NCBI RefSeq assembly: GCF_001570625.1
Contig: NZ_BBQT01000008.1
Span: 1-64,000 of the forward strand
DNA: 64,000 nucleotides
Direction: 5' to 3'
Source: Syntrophomonas wolfei subsp. methylbutyratica
GTDB taxonomy: Bacteria > Bacillota > Syntrophomonadia > Syntrophomonadales > Syntrophomonadaceae
Shown piece by piece: positions 10,401 through 18,658 of the stretch (within the stretch, counting starts at the first letter, position 1; the number at the start of each line of letters is the position of its first letter). The position numbers were made by a program, and so were the translations under genes. Below the pieces are notes generated by a model. The model saw only the letters and a program-made list of their open reading frames with translations. It searched no databases and was not told the DNA's origin.

Positions 10401-10441
10401 CTGAGTATAAATGCTGTCTTGTCAACATAAGGAGGGCTTAA
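7403..10441 (+). CDS. Tat-exported formate dehydrogenase, catalytic subunit (selenoprotein)
   Basis: About 1012 aa once the in-frame UGA at 7997-7999 (codon 199) is read as selenocysteine; this length and Sec position match the FdnG/FdoG family. The N-terminus carries a twin-arginine signal (TRRGFLKLSG) and a hydrophobic stretch, so the folded enzyme should be exported. A [4Fe-4S] motif (CHFCSGGCG) follows near residue 55, the active site reads HEHQARI-U-HAPTVASL, then molybdopterin and C-terminal dinucleotide-binding domains. TTG 7403 is 6 nt from GGGAGG and is my preferred start; ATG 7409 is the alternative. It is first in an operon with electron-transfer beta, cytochrome b gamma and fdhE genes. 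Role: oxidation of formate, or CO2 reduction, on the outer face of the membrane. Confidence 0.93.
7997..8028 (+). other. Selenocysteine UGA and SECIS-like hairpin, second fdh
   Basis: After the TGA, GGTGGC (8011-8016) pairs with GTCACC (8023-8028) around the loop TAGTTT, at the same distance as the hairpin in the first alpha subunit. The flanking codons around the UGA are nearly identical in the two genes. Confidence 0.87.
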
Positions 10442-10443
10442 CG

Positions 10444-11256
10444 ATGGCGAGAAAAATGGTTTTTATTGACACCTCATTATGTACTGGGTGCAAGGCCTGT
10501 TCCGTAGCCTGCAAAGCGTGGAATGATCTTCCGGCTGAAAAGACACAACGCATAAGCAGTTATCAGACCCAGGCTGACTTTACACCCAATACCTGGACCT
10601 ATGTCAGGTTCAGAGAAGAGTACAAAGATAAAAAAATGCGTTTTAATATGCTGAAACTCCAGTGCTTCCACTGCGCCGATCCAGCTTGTATGAAGGCCTG
10701 TTCTTCCCAGGCCATCTATAAGACAGAATCGGGATATACATTGATCGATAAAGACAAATGCATTGGCTGCGGATATTGTGCGGCGAACTGCCCATGGGGC
10801 GTTCCCAAGATTGACGAAGCTGCTAATAAAGCTTACAAATGCACCGGTTGTATTGATCGCGTTGAAAGCGGTATGAAACCGGCATGTGCTCAAACCTGCC
10901 AGCCCGGCGCGATACAGTTTGGCGATTATGATGAGATAATGCCCCAAGCCCAAGCCCGCGTTGCAGAGCTTCAATTAACCAATCCGAAAGCACATCTGTA
11001 TGGCAATGAATTGATGGGCGGCACGACTTATGTTTATCTGCTGCAGGATAGACCGGATGCTTATGGGCTTCCTTTAAATCCTACAACACCGATATCCTTG
11101 ACTCTTTGGAAAGATATAGTTTATCCGCTGGGTGGTATAGCGATTGGCGCTTCGGCTGCAGCTATCACTTGTGGGGTTATTGTCAATTTAGTAAGGGGCA
11201 ATTATGCCAACCGAGCGAAAAATATCGCGGCATCCCACGACGAAGGAGGTAAGTAG
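10444..11256 (+). CDS. Formate dehydrogenase beta (iron-sulfur) subunit
   Basis: 270-aa FdnH/HybA-type ferredoxin protein with four [4Fe-4S] cysteine clusters, visible as CTGCKACSVACK, CFHCADPACMKAC, CIGCGYCAANCPWG and CTGCIDR. A hydrophobic helix near residues 215-255 should anchor it to the membrane next to the cytochrome b subunit. It carries electrons from the catalytic subunit to heme b. ATG 10444 is right for the AAGGAGG ribosome site; the frame is open further upstream but overlaps the alpha gene. The alpha stop and this start are 2 nt apart. Confidence 0.92.
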   Translation: MARKMVFIDTSLCTGCKACSVACKAWNDLPAEKTQRISSYQTQADFTPNTWTYVRFREEYKDKKMRFNMLKLQCFHCADPACMKACSSQAIYKTESGYTLIDKDKCIGCGYCAANCPWGVPKIDEAANKAYKCTGCIDRVESGMKPACAQTCQPGAIQFGDYDEIMPQAQARVAELQLTNPKAHLYGNELMGGTTYVYLLQDRPDAYGLPLNPTTPISLTLWKDIVYPLGGIAIGASAAAITCGVIVNLVRGNYANRAKNIAASHDEGGK

Positions 11257-11258
11257 AT

Positions 11259-11918
11259 ATGGCAAAAGAGGTATATCGTTTTTCCGCGGGAGAGCGTTTT
11301 GTGCACTGGTGTCACGGCGTTGCATTTTTGCTGTTGCTTTTTACCGGACTGGGAGTGCTCGTCTACGCTTTTCAGCCGGCTATGAACGTATTCGGCGGGA
11401 TTCAAGTTACACGAAATATTCACCGTGTCGTTGCTGTGCTGTTTACGTTAGGTATGATAATAGGATTCATTGGCAAAGGACAAGGCGCACGCCAGATGCG
11501 GCGCTGGTTTAAAGACGTAATTAACTTCCGTAAAGATGACTTCGATCATGCCAAGAATTTTGGTATAGAATTCTTTGGCGGCCATAAACCATTCCCGCCC
11601 CAGGGCAAGTTTAACGGCGGCGAAAAGCTGAACTCTATGTTTACCATCCTGGGAACACTTTGTATTGTTACCAGCGGCTATATTATGTGGTTTGCTTCAG
11701 GTCCAAGTTTGCTGCTACAGTGGGCGTATCCTATACATGCGGCCTGCGCACTTTTTATGGCTGCCCTTTTGATTGCCCATTTATATCTGGGAATACTTCA
11801 TCCCGATTCAAACCAGGCTCTAAAGGGTATTTTCACCGGTTGGGTTCCTGCCAAGTTTGCTTATGAGCACTATGAAAAATGGTATAACGAAGAGGCAAAA
11901 GAAACCATGAAAGGATAA
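11259..11918 (+). CDS. Formate dehydrogenase gamma subunit, cytochrome b556
   Basis: 219-aa integral membrane protein of the FdnI family with about four hydrophobic helices. Histidines suited to heme ligation are present (WCHGVAFLLLL, NIHRVVAV, HAACALF, IAHLYLG). It should hand electrons to membrane quinone. A strong AAGGAGG site precedes ATG 11259, only 2 nt after the beta subunit stop. Confidence 0.9.
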   Translation: MAKEVYRFSAGERFVHWCHGVAFLLLLFTGLGVLVYAFQPAMNVFGGIQVTRNIHRVVAVLFTLGMIIGFIGKGQGARQMRRWFKDVINFRKDDFDHAKNFGIEFFGGHKPFPPQGKFNGGEKLNSMFTILGTLCIVTSGYIMWFASGPSLLLQWAYPIHAACALFMAALLIAHLYLGILHPDSNQALKGIFTGWVPAKFAYEHYEKWYNEEAKETMKG

Positions 11919-11931
11919 GAGGAGAATTTGT

Positions 11932-12705
11932 ATGGCTGCAGGAAAAAGCAAATTGGTAGTTGCGGAAAATATGGAACAAGCCTACCAGAAGTATCGTCAG
12001 CTCAAACTAGAGGTTGATGCCTGGCGGCAGGAACGTGGTTCATACTGGCTTGCTAGTTTAAGCCTGAATGAAGAATCTCCATATTTACCTATTGTTGATT
12101 TACCTCAAGGTGCAATTATCGAGCTTTGGCAGAGATTAAATCTCTCTGCCAAAGTAGAAATCAATGATTCAGACTTGTGGGAAATGTGGGAGCAATTGAA
12201 GTCAGGCAACAACATGATGGAAGCAGAAATGGCAACACGCCTCCAGATAGCGGTTAATGGTGTAGCTAAACTGGCCAGTCAGACCGTCAATGAAAAGGGA
12301 GTACCGGAGCAAAAGTATAATCCCCGCGCATCAGAGAATCCGGAGAAAAATGTAGCCGCTTGTCCGGTTTGCGGCGAAATATCGACTTTGGCGGTTCTGA
12401 CCGCACCGGACGGGAAAAGAGTAATGCACTGTAACACATGCAACTTTGAATGGCCTGTACAGCGAACCGGATGTATGTATTGCGGAAGCGAAGATTCCAA
12501 GAAATTGTTTTATCTCAAAAACGAGGCGTTTCCCGGAATTGAAATGGGTGTTTGTCAGGTTTGTGGGCAATATTTCAAGGAAATCGATGGGCGTATGCTT
12601 TATGCTGCGGATTATCTTTGGGAAGATATGAGAACGCTTCCGTTGAATTATGCAATCGAACGCTGGATAGAAGAACAGGTTAGAAAAGATAATCAAATCA
12701 ACTAG
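11932..12705 (+). CDS. fdhE: FdhE-like formate dehydrogenase accessory protein
   Basis: 257-aa protein with the paired zinc/iron-binding CxxC motifs of FdhE: CPVCGE, CNTC, CMYCGSE and CQVCGQ in the C-terminal half, as in rubredoxin-like metal knuckles. FdhE helps in assembly or activity of exported formate dehydrogenases. It is the fourth gene of the operon, 13 nt after the gamma subunit, with GAGGAG as ribosome site. The N-terminal half is mostly helical and poorly conserved. Confidence 0.85.
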   Translation: MAAGKSKLVVAENMEQAYQKYRQLKLEVDAWRQERGSYWLASLSLNEESPYLPIVDLPQGAIIELWQRLNLSAKVEINDSDLWEMWEQLKSGNNMMEAEMATRLQIAVNGVAKLASQTVNEKGVPEQKYNPRASENPEKNVAACPVCGEISTLAVLTAPDGKRVMHCNTCNFEWPVQRTGCMYCGSEDSKKLFYLKNEAFPGIEMGVCQVCGQYFKEIDGRMLYAADYLWEDMRTLPLNYAIERWIEEQVRKDNQIN

Positions 12706-12854
12706 TTAAGCCAAATAATATGAAATTAATATATTGGGGAATTAATCGCAGCGAAGGCTAGTCTTGATAGTATCTCTGGTAACATGATGCTATAGACTGT
12801 GTGCCATAATTATTGATGAAAAAGCTTAGGCTTTTCATACATCCCAATCTTTTT

Positions 12855-12884
12855 CTTCCCGCTTTTGCGGGAAGCTTTTTTTTT
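12855..12884 (+). terminator. Strong intrinsic terminator after fdhE
   Basis: CTTCCCGC (12855-12862), loop TTTT, GCGGGAAG (12867-12874), then a long T-run. It ends the membrane formate dehydrogenase operon. Confidence 0.9.
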
Positions 12885-13058
12885 AAGGATAAGGCAACGA
12901 TCGTACATGAAAATTATAAAGAAGAGAAAACTAGTAGCGACAAACGAAACTTAGTAAAGATAGCCATTTTAAATAAGAAACGGTAACTACAAATTCTTAA
13001 AATAAATAGGAAAAAAAACAATAAAGGGAATATATGAAATCTCAAAACCCCAGGTAAG
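12885..13058. other. AT-rich intergenic region
   Basis: Nothing gene-like is visible between the fdh terminator and the regulator promoter. Confidence 0.4.
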
Positions 13059-13087
13059 TTGACACGATTCTCCCCTGGTGTTATGTT
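13059..13087 (+). promoter_or_regulatory. Promoter of the HTH/PBP-like regulator
   Basis: TTGACA (13059-13064) and TATGTT (13082-13087) with a 17-nt spacer. CCCAGG at 13049-13054 and CCTGG near 13074-13078 form a short inverted repeat around the -35 box, a possible operator for autoregulation. Confidence 0.6.
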
Positions 13088-13146
13088 AAAAGTACAATAA
13101 AAATCGGCAAAAATGAATTATGATAGATTTATGAGTTGCTACCCCT

Positions 13147-14154
13147 ATGAGCAATCCTGTTAAGCGAGAACATTTACTGATAAGCGGAAGGAGTCGAATA
13201 ACCATTACTAAACGTCCGCCTCTTACCCCAGAAGAAGCTGCTCAAATACTTAAAATTTCTCGATACACCCTGTACGAGCTAATCAAACGGGGAGAAATTC
13301 CCTCATGGCGCGTTGGAAGAAAAATACGTATTGATTATGATTCGCTAATGCACTACTTGCAGGGAGACTCAGGTGAAAAACGCCCCCGGGGATATTCTGA
13401 CGCGCAGGAGGATGTATCTTCAGATAATGGTTTTTGTTTTATGGGCAGCCATGATCTATCTGTTGAATTGCTGGCAGAGTTTTTAAATCACTCCTCTTCT
13501 TCTCTTTCCCTTAAGACTGTTTTTAAAGGCAGTATGCAAGGCTTGGTTGCTCTTTACCACAGAGAAGCGCAAGTAACCGGCATTCATCTTTGGGATGAAA
13601 AATTACAGGAATACAATCTACCCTTCGTAGAACACATACTTCTGGCTGAAGCTTATAAGGTTGTTAACCTGGTTCAAAGAACCCAGGGCTGGATTGTCGC
13701 CGCAGGCAACAAGCACAATATCAATTCCTGGGAGGATATCACCAAAAAAGGTTGTCGCTTTGTAAACCGACAGAGAGGCTCCGGCACCCGTTTAAGAATA
13801 GATCAATACTTGTTGGAAAACAACATACCAGTCCGCCAAATTCAGGGCTATGAAATAGAAGAACAGACTCATTGGGGAGTTGCACTTAAGGTTGCTAATG
13901 GAGAAGCTGATTTCGGCATTGGCATTCAATTTGCTGCCCAAAGGATGGGTTTGGATTTTGTGCCCCTGTTTAAAGAAAGGTTTGACCTGGTTATTCTTCA
14001 GGAAACAGCAGAAAAGCCTGAATGGCAGCAGATACAGGCAGTTGTAAACTCAATTGCATTTAAACGGGCGGTTGAACAGCATAGTGGCTATGATACCTCC
14101 CTGACTGGAAAGATCGTCTACGAAACTCCCCATTCTGCAAAGGCGCGTTCTTAG
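13147..14154 (+). CDS. HTH (excisionase-type) regulator with PBP-like ligand domain
   Basis: 335 aa. Residues about 25-75 form a MerR/excisionase-type HTH (PLTPEEAAQILKISRYTLYE and VGRKIRI). The rest resembles the periplasmic-binding-protein-like domain found in ModE-type and molybdate-related regulators, with QRGSGTRLRID as the likely ligand loop. Proteins of this build are often next to molybdenum enzyme genes, and here it follows the formate dehydrogenases. A regulatory role sensing molybdate, tungstate or a related oxyanion is inference. The ATG at 13147 has a weak ribosome site. A strong GGAAGGAG at 13186-13193 is followed only by ATA/ATT codons, so the true start is uncertain. Confidence 0.75.
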   Translation: MSNPVKREHLLISGRSRITITKRPPLTPEEAAQILKISRYTLYELIKRGEIPSWRVGRKIRIDYDSLMHYLQGDSGEKRPRGYSDAQEDVSSDNGFCFMGSHDLSVELLAEFLNHSSSSLSLKTVFKGSMQGLVALYHREAQVTGIHLWDEKLQEYNLPFVEHILLAEAYKVVNLVQRTQGWIVAAGNKHNINSWEDITKKGCRFVNRQRGSGTRLRIDQYLLENNIPVRQIQGYEIEEQTHWGVALKVANGEADFGIGIQFAAQRMGLDFVPLFKERFDLVILQETAEKPEWQQIQAVVNSIAFKRAVEQHSGYDTSLTGKIVYETPHSAKARS

Positions 14155-14364
14155 GACTACCTGCCTGAACTAAACTCTATGATCTTGCTCAGGCTAAGGA
14201 GAAGGCTCTTTTAGTTCCAGGCGAGCTTAGCACATTTCTAATATTCCCTTTGGTCGCAAAGACTCTTTACCCTGTGAAAGTAAGATTCTTCACTAATATT
14301 CTGCTCGGGATGATATTTACAGGATAAATAAGGTTGGGTAAGAATAAAGGCAGGCAATTTTCCA

Positions 14365-15090
14365 ATGCGTAAGAATAAACGAAGGGGTTTACTTTTATTA
14401 ATAATCCTTATACTCACTCTGCTCGTGATTAAGTATGGTAATCTCTTGATGTCTCATTTTAACTATCCTAGTTTTATGGAAAGGCTGCCCTTCGGAGCTA
14501 AATGCGAAGTGCCGCTCGCAATTTCTTCCCAGGATAATAACCAGAACGGAATTGCTGATGCCTTGGATATTGTTGATGGTGCTCGTCAAGAGGTTAAAAG
14601 AGGCACTCAATATGATAGCTCCTATTATTCGCAAGGGTATCCTCCTGAAGGCAAGGGAGCCTGTACAGATGTAATTTGGCGTGCCTTGCAGACGGCCGGT
14701 TATGACCTGCGTGCTTTGGTGGACGATGACATAAAAAAAGCCCCTGCTGCTTACGGAACCACCGGCAAGAATCCGGATTCAGCTATCGATTACCGCCGCG
14801 TAAGGAATTTGCAGGTGTTTTTTCAGCGCCATGCTGAAGAATTAACTGCGGAGGTAAAGCCCAGAGATACAGAGAACCTGGTTAACTGGCAACCGGGAGA
14901 TATTGTAGTATTTGCTCCTCCGTTAGAGCATATTGGAGTAATATCAGATCGGCGCCGCCGGGATGGGGTGCCCCTAGTTATACATAATGGCGGACCCCGT
15001 GCCAGTGAGGCAGATGCTCTAACGAATTGGCCTACCAAGATAATATATCATTTCAGATTTATAAGCGATAAAAAAGCCGGGGCGCTGTAA
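14365..15090 (+). CDS. DUF1287 family protein, membrane-anchored or secreted
   Basis: 241 aa with an N-terminal hydrophobic helix (residues about 7-27) after a KNKRR charge cluster, so a signal or anchor. The body matches the DUF1287 pattern: GACTDVIWRALQTAGYDLR, PGDIVVFAPPLEHIGVISDR and VIHNGGP, with Cys, His and Asp arranged as in NlpC/P60-like folds. A cell-wall amidase or peptidase activity is possible but unproven. No obvious operon partner. Confidence 0.75.
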   Translation: MRKNKRRGLLLLIILILTLLVIKYGNLLMSHFNYPSFMERLPFGAKCEVPLAISSQDNNQNGIADALDIVDGARQEVKRGTQYDSSYYSQGYPPEGKGACTDVIWRALQTAGYDLRALVDDDIKKAPAAYGTTGKNPDSAIDYRRVRNLQVFFQRHAEELTAEVKPRDTENLVNWQPGDIVVFAPPLEHIGVISDRRRRDGVPLVIHNGGPRASEADALTNWPTKIIYHFRFISDKKAGAL

Positions 15091-15151
15091 ATACAGCACC
15101 ACGTGAGGGTAATAGAGCAAATAGATGCTAAAGCCCTGGGTGATTTTATAG

Positions 15152-15304
15152 GACGGCAATGATTGCATTGATGATTTTGACTACCCGCCAGATTACCCAA
15201 AGTTTAAGATACGCTGTGATAACCAGCAATTATCCTGGCTCAAGAAATACCTGGTTAATCTTGCCTTATACAATTGCGGTCAGATTTTCGCTATAATAGA
15301 TTAA
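15152..15304 (+). pseudogene. Possible decayed gene fragment
   Basis: A 50-codon open frame with protein-like composition (DCIDDFDYPPDYPKFKIRC, WLKKYLVNLALYNCG) ends at TAA 15302-15304 but contains no ATG, GTG or TTG. A second short frame from GTG 15103 leads into it in another phase (RVIEQIDAKALGDF). Together they look like a frameshifted remnant. I do not recognise the family. Confidence 0.3.
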
Positions 15305-15323
15305 GCAAAAGGAGGCAGAATCG

Positions 15324-15782
15324 GTGGTAGTTTCATTAATAGGATTAGCGCTTGTGGTTATAGTGTTGATATTAGCAGCTACTGCAATATCCGCAAGCAG
15401 AGGAAATTCTAAAGAGGGTGGGAACATTATGATGAAAAACGTTTATATTTATGTGGTGTTATTTGCAACACTAATGATGATAATCGGCGGAAGCGTAAGC
15501 GCATTTATGGCCATTGCCGATATTGTTACTCCTGCTCCTTATCATCAGTCATTTGAAGAATATAGACAATGGGGTTTGGAAAAGTCTGAAAATGCGAATA
15601 CCAAAGCTAATCTTAGCGAGGCTGAGCTAAGAGCAAGATATGACGCTCTGATTGTAGCTGAAAAAGACCGTCAAGTTAACCGAGCTAAAAATAGGCTGGT
15701 AAAAAGCATGGGTTGGATCATTATTCCACTACCGGTATTTATAGTTTTTCAAAGACGGCTAAAGTCAAGCCCGGAGGTTTAA
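15324..15782 (+). CDS. Small membrane protein, unknown function
   Basis: 152 aa starting at GTG 15324, 8 nt after AAAGGAGG. Two hydrophobic helices at the N-terminus (residues about 2-22 and 40-65), a charged middle region rich in Glu, Lys and Arg, and a third short hydrophobic stretch near the C-terminus. A second start with ATG at about 15429-15432 would remove the first helix. No family recognised. Confidence 0.55.
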   Translation: MVVSLIGLALVVIVLILAATAISASRGNSKEGGNIMMKNVYIYVVLFATLMMIIGGSVSAFMAIADIVTPAPYHQSFEEYRQWGLEKSENANTKANLSEAELRARYDALIVAEKDRQVNRAKNRLVKSMGWIIIPLPVFIVFQRRLKSSPEV

Positions 15783-15809
15783 ATTACCAGTCAGTGTTTT
15801 CAATACCTT

Positions 15810-17195
15810 TTAAATTTCGCTGTAATTCATTTCTTCATCCCGGGGCAGCCTGGACTGAAAAACCTGGCCTGTTAATAACCTCCATAACAATATGCCGGAG
15901 AGTATACCGGATAAAGCTACGGCCAGTGGTTGGCTCCAATAGACACCGGTAACGCCCCAGAAGGAAGCAAAAAATACCGCCAGCGGGCAGCGAAAAACGA
16001 GCAAGCGGGCAATAGAAGTGAACAGTGAATACCAGGGCCGTTTCAGGCCTTGTGCTGTACCAAATAAAGCCAGTTCCAGCGGGGCAAAAATATGGGCTAG
16101 GGCGGCTATGCGTATGGCATGCATGGCCAGTTCGGTGACCTGGGCATCGGAGCGGAAGGGCAGCACCAACCAGGGAGCTCCCAGGATCAGAACGGCCATA
16201 ATGGGCAGAATAATCAGCCCCGTTCCCAGGAGAAAGATGCGCACCCCGCTGCGAATGCGCTCCCAGTTTTCTTGCCCGTAGTTAAAGGCTACATAAGGGA
16301 TCAAGGCTCCCGCCATGCCGTAAAGGGGAAGCAGGCCCATCATTTCCAGGCGGGCCATAATGTTCCAGGCGCCTATAGCCGCAGGCCCAAAGGATGCCAG
16401 TACCGCATTCAGCAGGGAAAGACCCAGGGGGCTGACCAGTTGAGAAATAGTAACGAAGATGCCTAAATGGCTTATCTTTTTCCAGTAAAGAGGCATGTCT
16501 TTACGCAGGTATAGCAAGGGAACGGGTAGTTTGGCTTGCTTGAGCCGGCGGTAAATATAGACCGCTGATAGCAGCTGTCCCATCAGGGTGGCAATGGAGG
16601 CCCCGGCTATGCCCCATCCCAGGTAAAACATCAGGATAGGATCCAGGGTCAAATTTACCGCATTGCCTATGAGCATGGCTTTCATGGGCATCAGGGTATT
16701 GCCATGGCTCATAGAGATGGCTTCGCCAATCATCACATAGGCCATAATGGGAAAGCTCAAAACCAGCCAGAAGGTATAGGGATAGGCCTCTGTCAAAACC
16801 GGGCCCCGGGCCCCCAGGAAATGATAAAAGCCGGTACAGAGTCCGGGGATCAACAAAAGAAACAGGGGCAGTATGCTTAACAAAAGCAGCGGCAGGGCCG
16901 ACTCTGATAATTTGGCTGCTTCTTCCGGCTTATCCTGACCGCGCGCCTGGCTCATAAGGGTGGTGGCTCCTATCTGTGCTCCTTTCCCCAGTGAAAGAAC
17001 CAGATAAAAAAGGGGCATAGATAGAGACTGGGCCGCCAGCGGAGCTGAACCCAACCAGGCGATAAACATGGTGTCAACGAATTCATAGAGGTTTTGAAAG
17101 AACATGGAGATCATAGCCGGTATAGCCAGGGCTAAAAGGACGCGAAAGACAGGATCGCTACCCATATCCAGCTGCCTTGAGGGTTCATTATTCAT
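15810..17195 (-). CDS. MATE family multidrug/sodium antiporter
   Basis: 461 aa with about twelve hydrophobic helices and the MATE pattern: PAMISMFFQNLYEFVDTMFI near the N-terminus and GATTLMSQARGQDK after helix 2. Such proteins export drugs, metabolites or peptides using Na+ or H+ gradients. ATG 17195 has an AGGGGTG ribosome site. It is downstream of, but separated by about 150 nt from, the molybdenum hydroxylase cluster. Substrate unknown. Confidence 0.88.
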   Translation of the reverse strand: MNNEPSRQLDMGSDPVFRVLLALAIPAMISMFFQNLYEFVDTMFIAWLGSAPLAAQSLSMPLFYLVLSLGKGAQIGATTLMSQARGQDKPEEAAKLSESALPLLLLSILPLFLLLIPGLCTGFYHFLGARGPVLTEAYPYTFWLVLSFPIMAYVMIGEAISMSHGNTLMPMKAMLIGNAVNLTLDPILMFYLGWGIAGASIATLMGQLLSAVYIYRRLKQAKLPVPLLYLRKDMPLYWKKISHLGIFVTISQLVSPLGLSLLNAVLASFGPAAIGAWNIMARLEMMGLLPLYGMAGALIPYVAFNYGQENWERIRSGVRIFLLGTGLIILPIMAVLILGAPWLVLPFRSDAQVTELAMHAIRIAALAHIFAPLELALFGTAQGLKRPWYSLFTSIARLLVFRCPLAVFFASFWGVTGVYWSQPLAVALSGILSGILLWRLLTGQVFQSRLPRDEEMNYSEI

Positions 17196-17348
17196 CTATC
17201 TAAACACCCCTAAAGTATTATAATTTTATTAATCCCCATGGCCAGAGGCCACAAACAACGATGAAAAGTGAGTTAGTAGGGGCTTGAATGGTAAGATGTA
17301 GCAGGAAAGATCCCCTTCTCGACTGAAGCCCGATGACTGACGACCTTT

Positions 17349-18191
17349 TCATATTAGAGACTGCCAGATCTTCAAGGGCAGCTTGCTGGCCAGCAGGCGG
17401 CGATATTCTGCCGAGGCTCTGACATCACTGATGGGAGACACTAAAGCAGCCATGCTTTGCCCCAGTCTGCCTAGTATTATGGGGCTGAGCTTTTCCCCGA
17501 TTAAAGTATTTTCCACTTCCGGAAAGCGCATAACGGTGGGGCCGGTACTGCCCCAGGCGAAGCGGCCCTCTAAAATGCGCTTATCTTCCGCAAATTGTAG
17601 GAGGGAAGCCATACTGCATATGGCAATCGCCAGGGCTTTACGCTGGCCCACTTTAAAGTAAAACCCCTGGCTATGCGGAGCGGGAATGGAAATGCGAATC
17701 TTATAGAGGATTTCATTGCTGCCGAGCAGGGTTTGACCGGGTCCCTGAATAAAATCCTGAATGGGAAGCAAGCGGCTGGTAGCAGCGTTTTTTAGTTCCA
17801 GGCCGGCATTCAGCACATAAAGTGGGGGCAGGGTATCGCCCGCCGGGGAAGCTGTGCAGATATTCCCGCCGATAGTCCCCATATGACGGATAGGCGGAGA
17901 GCCCAAGACCGCAACCGCCTGATGCAAGACGGGAAGCTGGGTTTGAATGATGGGACTGTCCAGCAGTTGCTGGTGCGTAACCATGCTGCCGATGCAAATT
18001 TCGCCGTCCTGCCGTTCAATTTGCCTTAATTCGGCTATATTCTCCAGAGCCAGAATTACCGCAGGCGGCAGTTTTCTATCGCGTATCTTTACCAGTAAAT
18101 CCGTTCCTCCGGCCATGATAAGCGCAGCCGGGTTTTCTTGCTTTATGGTCCATAATTCTTCCAGCGTATGGGGCAGAAACACTTGACTCAT
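17349..18191 (-). CDS. FAD-binding subunit of a molybdenum hydroxylase (CoxM/XdhB type)
   Basis: 280 aa. The FAD-binding motifs of the CO-dehydrogenase flavoprotein family are visible (IMAGGTDLLVKIR near residue 25 and GTIGGNICTASPAGDTLPPL near 110). It links the iron-sulfur subunit to an external acceptor. It is last in a three-gene operon and its ATG overlaps the stop of the upstream subunit (ATGA). Confidence 0.88.
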   Translation of the reverse strand: MSQVFLPHTLEELWTIKQENPAALIMAGGTDLLVKIRDRKLPPAVILALENIAELRQIERQDGEICIGSMVTHQQLLDSPIIQTQLPVLHQAVAVLGSPPIRHMGTIGGNICTASPAGDTLPPLYVLNAGLELKNAATSRLLPIQDFIQGPGQTLLGSNEILYKIRISIPAPHSQGFYFKVGQRKALAIAICSMASLLQFAEDKRILEGRFAWGSTGPTVMRFPEVENTLIGEKLSPIILGRLGQSMAALVSPISDVRASAEYRRLLASKLPLKIWQSLI

Positions 18192-18658
18192 AGCTTATCC
18201 CTCATTTCTGCTGCCGCGCTTTCTACCGCATCAATGATCTTCTGATAGCCGGTACAGCGGCACAGGTTGCCGCTCAGGGCTGCACGGATTTGCTGGCGGT
18301 CCGGAGCTGGATTGCGCTGCAAGAGGTCAACGGTCGCCATAAGCATTCCCGGGCTGCAGAACCCGCACTGGACCGCTCCTTTATCTACGAAGGCCTGCTG
18401 AATCGGGTGAAGCTTTTTCCCCGGCGACATCCCTTCGATAGTGGTAATACTCCGGCCCTGCAGCTGGGCGGCAAGCATCAGGCAGGAAAGCTTGCTGACA
18501 CCGTCTACCAGAATGGTGCAGGCGCCACATTCACCGGAGCCGCAAGCTTCTTTGGTACCGGTATACCCCAGTTCTTCCCGCAGCAGGTCAACCACCCGGC
18601 GATCAGGGAGATAATCAATCTCCTGCTTTATCCCGTTTAACTCAAATGCAATCTTCAT
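18188..18658 (-). CDS. [2Fe-2S] subunit of a molybdenum hydroxylase (CoxS/XdhC-type small subunit)
   Basis: 156 aa with two [2Fe-2S] domains. The plant-type cluster ligands are CGSGECGACTILVDG and a later Cys; the second cluster ligands are in QCGFCSPGM and NLCRCTGY. The start codon overlaps the stop of the large subunit gene by four bases, so the two are translationally coupled. Confidence 0.92.
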   Translation of the reverse strand: MKIAFELNGIKQEIDYLPDRRVVDLLREELGYTGTKEACGSGECGACTILVDGVSKLSCLMLAAQLQGRSITTIEGMSPGKKLHPIQQAFVDKGAVQCGFCSPGMLMATVDLLQRNPAPDRQQIRAALSGNLCRCTGYQKIIDAVESAAAEMRDKL

